From contig JAGQHH010000360.1 of NCBI GenBank assembly GCA_020431945.1, positions 1 through 11,165 of the forward strand: DNA of 11,165 nucleotides, read 5' to 3'. Below the pieces are notes generated by a model, which was not told the DNA's origin, did not search any database, and saw nothing but the letters and a program-made list of their open reading frames with translations. The position numbers and the translations under genes are program-made. Positions 1 to 6,308 of this stretch are shown in pieces. The stretch comes from Cyanobacteria bacterium HKST-UBA02 (GTDB lineage: Bacteria; Cyanobacteriota; Vampirovibrionia; Obscuribacterales; Obscuribacteraceae). Positions within the stretch are counted from its first letter, which is position 1, and the number at the start of each line of letters is the position of its first letter.

Positions 1-300
1 AAAGCCAGCCTGAGCGCCCTGGAGAAGGCACATGCCATGGCCCCGGGCGAGGCCGACGTTGTTCTCGCCATGGCTGACTATTACCGGAATCAGGGCGCCA
101 CGCAGAAAGCAATCGCGGCTCTCAGAAATGGCACCGGAGACGGAAAGACAGTGGCTACGGTAGCCTTCGAGCTGGCTAAACTGCTCAGGGACGAAGGCAA
201 AGAGCAGGAAGCCGGGCATTTCTTCGAGCTCTGTCTGCAAGACGGGATTGCGGGCCCCAAAGCCAGCGTCGCGAAACAAGCCCTGAAAGAGTTAAAGTAG
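1..300 (+). CDS. C-terminal fragment of a TPR-like helical repeat protein (5' end outside window)
   Basis: The reading frame is open from the first base and ends at TAG 298-300, giving the last 99 residues of a longer protein. The visible part is alternating amphipathic helices with TPR-like features. An Ala-rich helix contains ALEKAHAMAPGEADVVLAMADYY, followed by a helix with the AIAALRNG pattern and a third with AFELAKLLRDEGKEQEAGHFFELCL. These match the small/large residue spacing of tetratricopeptide repeats, which usually act as protein-protein scaffolds. No catalytic motif is visible, and the N-terminal part that would show a signal peptide or fused domain is missing. An internal ATG at 37 is in frame but has no reason to be the start. 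The aldehyde dehydrogenase gene begins 26 bases downstream on the same strand, so the two may be co-transcribed. The TPR assignment rests on pattern only; another alpha-solenoid repeat is possible. Confidence 0.7.
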   Translation, partial: KASLSALEKAHAMAPGEADVVLAMADYYRNQGATQKAIAALRNGTGDGKTVATVAFELAKLLRDEGKEQEAGHFFELCLQDGIAGPKASVAKQALKELK

Positions 301-326
301 GGAACAATAAAGTAGGGGATCAGCTC

Positions 327-1898
327 ATGGTTACAAGCAAGACGGCAACCTTGAAATCGATCAACCCGGCCAATCTCGAAGTGCTGGGCGAAGTGCCGGT
401 CATGCTCGAGGACGAGGTCAGGCAGACTGTCGAGAGAGCCCGTCTGGCGCAAGAAGACTGGCAGCTTCTCGATTTCGGCAAGCGTGCCGCTCTGGTCCTC
501 AAATTGAGAAGGTTGATCTCCAGACAATCGAAAGAAATCGCCGAGTTGATCAGTAATGAAGTCGGCAAGCCCATCGGCGAAGCTTTCTCGGCTGAGATAA
601 ACGGCACCCTCGACACCTGTGTCTGGCTGGCAGACAATACCGAACGCCTGCTCAAAGATCAGATGATCGCCATGACCAATCCCATGCTCTCGAGCAAACA
701 GTCGGTGATCGCCTTCGAGCCCCTGGGCGTTATCGGAATCATATCGCCCTGGAACTATCCTTTCTCGATTCCGATGATGGCAGCTCTCATGTCGGTCATG
801 GTGGGCAATACCGTAGTCCTCAAGCCATCGGAGAAGTCTTCCCTGATCGGGATCAAGATTGGCGATCTCTTCAAAGAAGCCGGCTTCCCTGAAGGAGTGA
901 TGAGCGTGGTCACCGGCGATCGGGAGACCGGCAGATATCTATCCGAATCCGGGCTGGCCCGGGTGATCTTCACAGGCTCGGTGGACGGTGGTCGCAAAGT
1001 CATGGAGCAAGCCGCCGCCAGCATCACCCCGGTGTCTCTGGAGCTGGGAGGCAAGGACGCCGCCATCGTGCTGCCCAGCGCTCCTGTGAAATGGACGGCC
1101 CAGGGCATCGCCTGGGGAGCATTCACCAATGCAGGCCAGGCCTGCGCATCTATTGAGCGCCTCTTCATTTTGAAAAGCAAGAAGACAGACCAGTTTCTCA
1201 ACGAGCTCCTGGCTGTGACCCGCAATCTGAAAGTCGGCCCGGCAAGCGACCCCACGGTGGACATCGGTCCGGTCATAGACCAGACACAGCTCGACAAAAT
1301 CGTCTCGCACGTGGAGCAGGCCAGAGAAGCCGGTGCCACCATACTGACCGGCGGCAGCCGTATCGAGGACATGGGCGGTTATTTCTTCCAGCCCACCATT
1401 ATCACCGACGTCAATCCTTCCATGGCGGTGATGCAGGAAGAGACTTTCGGGCCGGTACTGCCGGTGATGGTAGTCGAATCCGAGGACGAAGTGGTGGACC
1501 TGGTCAACAATTGCCAGTACGGGCTCACTGCCTCGATTTGGGGAAAGAATCTCAAACGGGCCGAGAACATCGCCAGGGATCTGGACGTCGGGACGGTCTT
1601 CATCAATGACTGTCTCTTCTCCCACGCCGCCCCCCAGCTCCCCTGGGGAGGCATCAAGAAGAGCGGCTTCGGCAGGACTCATTCACACTTCGGTCTGCTC
1701 GACCTGGTCAATATCAAGCATATAAGTATTGACGCTGCCGGTGGTGCTACCCGGCTCTGGTGGTATCCCTACGGACCGGCCAGAACGAAGACCATCGAAG
1801 GCGGTATCCAGCTCTTCCACGGGAGCTTTCCATTCGGCAAGCTCTCGGGCATGTGCAAATTCGTCGGCAATATTCTCAGGAATCCGAAGAAACCCTGA
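327..1898 (+). CDS. NAD(P)-dependent aldehyde dehydrogenase (ALDH superfamily), complete
   Basis: This 523-residue protein should oxidise an aldehyde to the acid with NAD(P)+ in the cytoplasm. All the superfamily landmarks are present in order: PWNY at 141-144 with oxyanion Asn143, the cofactor Lys166 in VLKPSEKS, FTGS at 215-218, the general base Glu239 in ELGGKD, the nucleophile Cys273 in GQACAS, and Glu372 in EETFGPV. The Glu239-to-Cys273 spacing of 34 is the usual one. ATG 327 follows an AGGGGA-type ribosome binding site at about 314-319. The core matches the usual 470-490 residues, and about 40 extra residues follow the final core segment (from about 475, LWWYPYGPARTKTIEGG onward); this tail is basic and aromatic. 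The substrate cannot be read from sequence; broad-specificity, succinate-semialdehyde-like and aromatic-aldehyde enzymes all share these motifs. It may share a transcript with the upstream TPR gene and converges with the cysteine desulfurase gene, 10 bases away. Confidence 0.93.
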   Translation: MVTSKTATLKSINPANLEVLGEVPVMLEDEVRQTVERARLAQEDWQLLDFGKRAALVLKLRRLISRQSKEIAELISNEVGKPIGEAFSAEINGTLDTCVWLADNTERLLKDQMIAMTNPMLSSKQSVIAFEPLGVIGIISPWNYPFSIPMMAALMSVMVGNTVVLKPSEKSSLIGIKIGDLFKEAGFPEGVMSVVTGDRETGRYLSESGLARVIFTGSVDGGRKVMEQAAASITPVSLELGGKDAAIVLPSAPVKWTAQGIAWGAFTNAGQACASIERLFILKSKKTDQFLNELLAVTRNLKVGPASDPTVDIGPVIDQTQLDKIVSHVEQAREAGATILTGGSRIEDMGGYFFQPTIITDVNPSMAVMQEETFGPVLPVMVVESEDEVVDLVNNCQYGLTASIWGKNLKRAENIARDLDVGTVFINDCLFSHAAPQLPWGGIKKSGFGRTHSHFGLLDLVNIKHISIDAAGGATRLWWYPYGPARTKTIEGGIQLFHGSFPFGKLSGMCKFVGNILRNPKKP

Positions 1899-1908
1899 TC
1901 CGAGTTAT

Positions 1909-3093
1909 TCAAGTAAGTCTGGCTGCCGGAGCGGGCTTCTGCGCCGAGAATATCTCGGTCATGATCCGGCAGGCTTTCTCGCAATCTTCTTTCGTGGTGA
2001 ACCGTCCTGCCGAGATACGCACCGAGCCCTTGAGCATATTGCAGGGAATGGCGAGAGCAGTGAGCACGTGGGAAGGCTCGATGATACCTTTGTGACAGGC
2101 GGAAGCGCTAGACACGCAAATTCCTTTCAGATCGAGCTGCATGACCAGAGCTTCGCCCTCGGCATTAGCCACCGCCACACTGACATGACCGGGGAGCCGC
2201 TTATCGAGATCCCTGGGTCCGGTCAGGGTGACGCCTTCTATAGGCTCGAGATGAGCGATGAGCATTTCCTGAAGACTCTTCAGCCTGGCGATGTTCTCCT
2301 CGAGCTCTTCTCCCGCCAGTCTAGCTGCGGTTCCCAGGGCGACTATATTGGGCAGTCCTTCGGTGCCGGGTAGAAGGCCTTTCTCCTGACCGCCACCGAA
2401 TGTGATGGGCATGATATTGACGCCTTTTTTGAGATAGAGCGCACCAACACCCTTGGGTGCATGGAATTTGTGCCCCGAGATTGAAAGCGCCGACACACCC
2501 ATGGCACCGACATCCAGTTTTACTTTCCCGGCAGCCTGGATGGCATCTGTGTGAAAGAAGATCTCACTGCCATGCTTCTCGGAAGCTCTCTTGATCGCTG
2601 CGCCCATCTCTTCGATGGGTTGAAGAGAGCCCACTTCATTGTTAGCCAGCATGATCGAGACGATACTGGTCTTCTCGGTGATGGCGCTTTCGAGATCCGC
2701 CACCTTCACCAGTCCCTGAGAATCTACCGGAAGACAGGTGACCTTCCAGCCCTGCGACTCCAGATAACGGGCAGGACCGATTACCGAAGGATGCTCGATA
2801 CTGGTGGTGATCAGATGCCGCCCCCGGTCATTGGCTTCGATAAATCGCGCCCGACCCAGAATGGCGGCATTATTGCTCATGGTGCCGCAGGAGGAGAAAT
2901 AGATCTCGGTAGGCGAGCATCCGAGAAGCCCGGCGACATTCTGACGCGCCATGGCCACAGCCTTGTAGGAATCGCGTCCGAGCGAATGGATCGAAGAGGG
3001 ATTGCCGAAATGATCGTTCAGATATTCCAGCATCGCCTCGACTACTTCCGGCCGAACTCTCGTCGTGGCGCTGTTATCAAGATAGATCGTCAT
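1909..3093 (-). CDS. Cysteine desulfurase, NifS/IscS-type (class V aminotransferase fold)
   Basis: This 394-residue PLP enzyme should take sulfur from L-cysteine, releasing alanine and leaving a persulfide for Fe-S cluster, thio-cofactor or tRNA modification pathways. Family marks are the N-terminal YLDNSATT, His101 in SIEHPSV, the HTDAIQAAGK segment with Asp183 and Gln186, the PLP lysine Lys209 in SGHKFHAPKG, and the sulfur-accepting Cys333 in SSASACHKG on the long group I loop. ATG 3091-3093 is chosen because YLDNSATT then falls at residues 4-11, as in relatives; the frame extends upstream only to a TTG at 3129, adding 12 unlikely residues. The ribosome binding site is weak. The PLP-phosphate loop reads SSCGTMSNN, with Met where relatives usually have Glu. 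No IscU, NifU or SufBCD partner gene is adjacent. It is divergent from an importer of the iron-complex/cobalamin class, which may hint at metal metabolism. It could be iscS, nifS or a paralogue, so no symbol is given. Confidence 0.93.
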   Translation of the reverse strand: MTIYLDNSATTRVRPEVVEAMLEYLNDHFGNPSSIHSLGRDSYKAVAMARQNVAGLLGCSPTEIYFSSCGTMSNNAAILGRARFIEANDRGRHLITTSIEHPSVIGPARYLESQGWKVTCLPVDSQGLVKVADLESAITEKTSIVSIMLANNEVGSLQPIEEMGAAIKRASEKHGSEIFFHTDAIQAAGKVKLDVGAMGVSALSISGHKFHAPKGVGALYLKKGVNIMPITFGGGQEKGLLPGTEGLPNIVALGTAARLAGEELEENIARLKSLQEMLIAHLEPIEGVTLTGPRDLDKRLPGHVSVAVANAEGEALVMQLDLKGICVSSASACHKGIIEPSHVLTALAIPCNMLKGSVRISAGRFTTKEDCEKACRIMTEIFSAQKPAPAARLT

Positions 3094-3154
3094 AATAGCC
3101 GAAATGGTAGCATGAAAAACTCTAGACAACAGGTGTCATGCTGTTGGGAAAATC

Positions 3155-4153
3155 GTGATCATTCGACTAGTCATTCTGATTGCCCTGGCGGCTCTGGGTC
3201 TGCTTCTCAACATTTGCATCGGCGATGTCAGGATCGATCCGCTCCTGGCCCTGCAAAGCGTGTTCGCCCCGAATTCGCTGCCGGAGAGCTGCTCCACCAG
3301 CCTCGATATCATCTGGCAGATCAGGCTCCCCCGGCTGCTCACCGCCGCCACCGTGGGAGCGGCTCTGGCTGTTTCTGGTTATGTGCTCCAGGCCCTCTCC
3401 CGTAACTATCTGGCCGACCCTTACCTCACAGGAGTGTCCAGCGGCGCCGGCGTTACCGTCGCCCTGGGGCTTACTTTCGGGCTCTCTTTCAGCATGGTGC
3501 CCCTGGCTGCTTTCGCCGGCGGACTGGCCGCCTCGATTGTCGTCGCCTTTCTGTCCCGCAACCCGACAGGGCTGAGCATGACTCGAATGCTCCTGTCCGG
3601 AGTCGCCCTCTCCACCATCTGCAGCGGCCTGATCACATTGATCATCACCAATGGCGGCAACCCGGTCCAGTCCCAGGGGATCTTCTTCTGGCTCGCCGGG
3701 GGCATCGGCGGCAGGACCTGGGACGAGCTGATCCCGGCAGCTACCTATACCGTGGTGGGATGTCTGGTAGCTCTGGTGCTCTCCAAGCAAATCCGTCTCC
3801 TGTCCCTGGGCACCCAGCAGGCTCGCTCCCTGGGTGTCAATGTCGAGCTGGTGCAGATGCTGCTTCTGGCAGTGGCAGTGCTGATGTGCGGAGCAGCAGT
3901 CTCGGTAAGCGGCTTAGTGGGATTCGTCGGCCTCATGGCTCCTCATCTCTCCCGGCGTCTCTATGGCCGGGACGAGCGAGTCCATCTCATTTGCGCTGCC
4001 CTTCTGGGGATCGCCCTGGTGGAGATGAGCGATCTGGCAGCACGATCCATGGTGCCGGGCCAGGAGCTTCCCCTGGGCACGCTCCTTTCCCTCATCGGCG
4101 GGCCTTTCTTCCTCTGGCTCGTCTCGCGCCAGACAGGCGAGGAGCTGGTCTGA
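3155..4153 (+). CDS. FecCD/BtuC-family ABC transporter permease (iron-complex, heme or cobalamin type)
   Basis: This 332-residue membrane protein forms the channel half of a type II ABC importer. It is almost entirely hydrophobic, consistent with about 9-10 membrane helices. The family signature LAVSGYVLQALSRNYLADPY is followed by LTGVSSGAG near residues 68-98. The SLGTQQARSLGVNV segment lies at about 214-227, and GLVGFVGLMAPHLSRRLYG, the coupling region before the last helices, at about 250-268. GTG 3155 is chosen because it gives a clean first helix; the ribosome binding site in front (GGGA at 3146-3149) is weak. A six-codon reading frame at 3138-3158 ends across this start. The ATPase gene follows after one base. 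The substrate is not readable; family members carry ferric siderophores, heme, vitamin B12 or related metal chelates. No substrate-binding protein gene lies in the window. Confidence 0.93.
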   Translation: MIIRLVILIALAALGLLLNICIGDVRIDPLLALQSVFAPNSLPESCSTSLDIIWQIRLPRLLTAATVGAALAVSGYVLQALSRNYLADPYLTGVSSGAGVTVALGLTFGLSFSMVPLAAFAGGLAASIVVAFLSRNPTGLSMTRMLLSGVALSTICSGLITLIITNGGNPVQSQGIFFWLAGGIGGRTWDELIPAATYTVVGCLVALVLSKQIRLLSLGTQQARSLGVNVELVQMLLLAVAVLMCGAAVSVSGLVGFVGLMAPHLSRRLYGRDERVHLICAALLGIALVEMSDLAARSMVPGQELPLGTLLSLIGGPFFLWLVSRQTGEELV

Positions 4154-4154
4154 A

Positions 4155-4952
4155 ATGAGCCCGGAGAAATTCTCGCTGGAAGATGTCTCCACCGGTTATC
4201 GCCCTGACGAGCCGGTTCTCTCCGGGATCAATCTGGATATCGAAAAGGGATCGATAACCGCCATCGCCGGACCCAACGGTAGTGGCAAGTCCACCCTGCT
4301 CAAAACTCTGGCCCGGCAGATCAAGCCCTTCCAGGGAAGAGTCAGCCTGGGGGGAGCCGACATCTGGTCGCTGGATCCGGCTCAATTCGCCCGGCGTTGC
4401 GCTTATGTTCCCCAGACTTTCAATAGCAATACCAACCTGACTGTGAGAGAGCTGGTGGCTCTGGGACGCAATCCGCACCAGAACTGGTGGTCCTGGTCGG
4501 CCTCGGAGGAAGATCGGGCATCAACGAAAGAAGCCCTGGAGCGCGCCGGTCTTGCCGGTCTGGAGCACCGTTATCTGGCCACTCTCTCCGGTGGCGAGCG
4601 CCAGCGCGCTCAGATCGCCGTGGCACTTTCCCAGGAAAGCGACTTCATTCTTCTCGATGAGCCAATCAGCCATCTCGATTTCAAATACCAGCGCTCCATC
4701 GTCAAGCTCATCGAGCGACTGAGGGAAGACGGCAAAGGCATCGCGGTCATCCTTCACGATCTGAATGTGATCGACAGCATGGCGGATCAGGTAGCCCTGA
4801 TTTCAAAAAGCGATAACGGGCCCGGCCGCCTGGTTGCGGTGGGCACGAGCAGAGAGATCCTCACCAGCTCACGGATCGAAGAAGTCTTCGAGGTAACGAT
4901 AGCCACGGTTGCCGATGAGAATACCGGCAAACGACTCTTTCACATCCTCTGA
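4155..4952 (+). CDS. FecE/BtuD-type ABC transporter ATP-binding protein
   Basis: This 265-residue protein is the motor of the importer formed with the preceding permease; two copies should sit on the cytoplasmic face of a permease dimer. The nucleotide-binding domain is complete: A-loop Tyr15, Walker A GPNGSGKST at 39-47, Q-loop Gln87 in YVPQ, signature LSGGERQ at 144-150, Walker B ILLDEP at 165-170, D-loop SHLD, and switch His201 in ILHDLN. The TVRELVALGRNPH segment after the Q-loop is typical of the FecE/FhuC/BtuD group and supports a metal-chelate substrate class. ATG 4155 lies one base after the permease stop, with GGAG at 4141-4144 inside the permease's last codons as ribosome binding site, so the two are translationally linked. 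The last 60 residues form the usual regulatory tail. The gene ends 20 bases from the convergent Gly/Asn-rich gene, with no clear terminator between them. Confidence 0.95.
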   Translation: MSPEKFSLEDVSTGYRPDEPVLSGINLDIEKGSITAIAGPNGSGKSTLLKTLARQIKPFQGRVSLGGADIWSLDPAQFARRCAYVPQTFNSNTNLTVRELVALGRNPHQNWWSWSASEEDRASTKEALERAGLAGLEHRYLATLSGGERQRAQIAVALSQESDFILLDEPISHLDFKYQRSIVKLIERLREDGKGIAVILHDLNVIDSMADQVALISKSDNGPGRLVAVGTSREILTSSRIEEVFEVTIATVADENTGKRLFHIL

Positions 4953-4972
4953 GGCTGTTCTAAAGAGATGAT

Positions 4973-6124
4973 TTATCGTCCGTAATATGGACGGACGCCG
5001 GGATGCTTACCCTTCAATATGGCGACGCCTTCCAGCACGTTTCGAACAGCCCCCGAGCCGACAAGGATATCCTCGGCAGACATATTGCCGCCGGACCGAC
5101 GATTCCCGCCCTGACCGCGACGGCTGGCGCCTGAACCGACCACAGTCTCGTCTCTCGAAACTGCGCCGCCCGGGAAGATGACATCGCTCGATCCCTGATA
5201 GACGTCCTGACCGCCGGCATAGATGTGTGTATTGTTGCCACCATTCCAGCCGCCGTTCCAACCACCGGTCTGCCAGCGCGGATCCCAACCACTGTAATTG
5301 CCGTCGTAGCTACCGTTCCAGAGCGGACCCCGGTTGCCACCGAAAACGCTGCCGAAGATATCAGCGCCCATGAAATTGCCACCAGGCACCTGGCGGCCTT
5401 TCATGATCGCAATCGCTTCCAGGATATTGCGTGCCGCCCCCGAATAGATGAGGAGATCCTCCGCGGACATACCCCTTGTGGGATCGCCGTCTCTGGACCC
5501 GTCTCTGGACCAGCCGTCATCCACGGGCCGGCCGTCCTGACCGATGACAGTCTCGCTGTGGTGAGTGCTACCGCCTGGGAAATAGATATCGGAATTGGAG
5601 TCACGGAGGACCGGTCCGCTGCCATTGTTGAATCCCCAGTCTCCGTTGGGACGAGTCTGCCAGCGCGGGCTGCCGGGCACAGGAATCTGGCGAAAAATGT
5701 CGCCATTCCCGAAACATCCTTGATTGCCGCCGGAGAAAATGTATGGCTGGTTGCCGACCCTATACTGTTGCCCGCCGCCAAGAACGGCCGCGGTGCAGAG
5801 CTCCATGGCGAAGCGGTTGCCCCGGTTGGCTTCTCTCAGGGCGAGGGTGAATGGATCGGCAGGCGGTGCAGGTTGACCGTACTTGCGGGCGTACATCTGG
5901 AGCGTGGTTCGATCCAGACCGCTATTGTTGTAGTTGTCCACCGGTGAAGGCAGGGCGTCCCGGGTTGCGAAGTCCCTGGGGACATCGTTTCTGCCGGGGA
6001 TCTCGTTCCAGTTCTGTCTGTAGAAGTTAGGATCCGACGCCTCTCTCTGAAGCGGACAGCCATCGTTACTGCTGCCTGATCCCTGACGGCATTTATTCGG
6101 ATCGTCAAAGCCCTTGTCGCCCAT
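4973..6124 (-). CDS. Unrecognised Gly/Asn-rich protein with a duplicated ~130-residue module
   Basis: I do not recognise this 383-residue protein. It is hydrophilic, rich in Gly, Asn, Asp, Arg and Trp, and lacks a signal peptide or membrane helix. An N-terminal part (1-95, Cys at 12 and 23) is followed by a repeated module. PRWQT occurs at 153 and 282, a sheet-like SDIYFPGG / SDVIFPGG block at 178 and 313, SETVIG / DETVVG at 190 and 325, and an amphipathic segment SAEDLLIYSGAARNILEAIAIMKG at 220 matched by SAEDILVGSGAVRNVLEGVAILKG at 349. The module offset is 129-135 residues. Residues 97-118 may be a third, diverged copy of the amphipathic segment. Coding is supported by ATG 6124 with AGGAGA seven bases upstream, and by conservative changes (I/V, D/E, L/I) between copies in this frame. 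The reverse strand also has a 240-residue open frame, judged a shadow. The role is unknown; a structural, matrix or self-assembling protein is only a guess. Confidence 0.75.
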   Translation of the reverse strand: MGDKGFDDPNKCRQGSGSSNDGCPLQREASDPNFYRQNWNEIPGRNDVPRDFATRDALPSPVDNYNNSGLDRTTLQMYARKYGQPAPPADPFTLALREANRGNRFAMELCTAAVLGGGQQYRVGNQPYIFSGGNQGCFGNGDIFRQIPVPGSPRWQTRPNGDWGFNNGSGPVLRDSNSDIYFPGGSTHHSETVIGQDGRPVDDGWSRDGSRDGDPTRGMSAEDLLIYSGAARNILEAIAIMKGRQVPGGNFMGADIFGSVFGGNRGPLWNGSYDGNYSGWDPRWQTGGWNGGWNGGNNTHIYAGGQDVYQGSSDVIFPGGAVSRDETVVGSGASRRGQGGNRRSGGNMSAEDILVGSGAVRNVLEGVAILKGKHPGVRPYYGR

Positions 6125-6138
6125 CTATGTCTCTCCTG

Positions 6139-6156
6139 AAATGGCTCGCGCCATTT
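6139..6156 (-). promoter_or_regulatory. Leader hairpin with GNRA (GCGA) tetraloop abutting the Shine-Dalgarno
   Basis: On the minus strand the leader of the Gly/Asn-rich gene reads AAATGGC, GCGA, GCCATTT: a perfect seven-base-pair stem closed by a GCGA tetraloop of the GNRA class. It ends one base before the AGGAGA ribosome binding site (6132-6137), which is seven bases from ATG 6124. A run of A lies on its 5' side. A role in mRNA stability or translation control is inferred. On the opposite strand the same palindrome is followed by four further T (6157-6160) and would look like a weak intrinsic terminator. Confidence 0.55.
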
Positions 6157-6175
6157 TTTTCCATCCACACACACT

Positions 6176-6208
6176 TCTATACTTACTTTTCGATTCCTGG
6201 ACTGTCAA
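6176..6208 (-). promoter_or_regulatory. Candidate promoter of the Gly/Asn-rich gene
   Basis: Reading the minus strand, a perfect TTGACA -35 hexamer lies at 6208-6203. The best-spaced -10 (TAAGTA, 17-base spacer, 6185-6180) is poor; a better TATAGA at 6181-6176 has a 21-base spacer. A start near 6170 would give a leader of about 45 bases holding the hairpin just upstream of the ribosome binding site. The -35 is convincing and the -10 is not. Confidence 0.35.
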
Positions 6209-6223
6209 TGGGAATTCTCCCAT
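6208..6223. promoter_or_regulatory. Inverted repeat ATGGGA-ATTC-TCCCAT beside the -35, possible operator
   Basis: A perfect six-base inverted repeat with a four-base centre begins at the last base of the TTGACA hexamer and extends upstream of it relative to the Gly/Asn-rich gene. Such placement suits a regulator binding site. No known operator consensus was recognised, and a 6+6 palindrome can occur by chance. Confidence 0.25.
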
Positions 6224-6308
6224 GGGCGCCCCGAAAGCCTGACTCCACCTTATGTTATGCCCGGCGGAGCGGTATTCTAGTCATGGAATGGTCGATTAGT
6301 GCCTGTTT

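Noticed and set aside
939..1682. 247-residue minus-strand frame inside the aldehyde dehydrogenase gene
   Set aside because: Antisense shadow. The plus-strand protein has every catalytic residue of the family.
2551..3405. 284-residue plus-strand frame across the cysteine desulfurase and permease starts
   Set aside because: It lies antisense to a clear cysteine desulfurase and in another frame of the permease. Both real genes have complete family motifs.
5225..5947. 240-residue open frame on the plus strand opposite the Gly/Asn-rich gene
   Set aside because: It has no ribosome binding site and an Ala/Val/Arg-rich composition with no recognisable motif. The minus-strand frame is longer, has AGGAGA well placed, and carries repeats with conservative changes.
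6139..6160. Intrinsic terminator on the plus strand (stem followed by T run)
   Set aside because: No plus-strand gene ends nearby; the ABC ATPase stops more than 1.1 kb upstream with an opposite-strand gene between. Only four T follow the stem. The hairpin makes better sense as part of the minus-strand leader.
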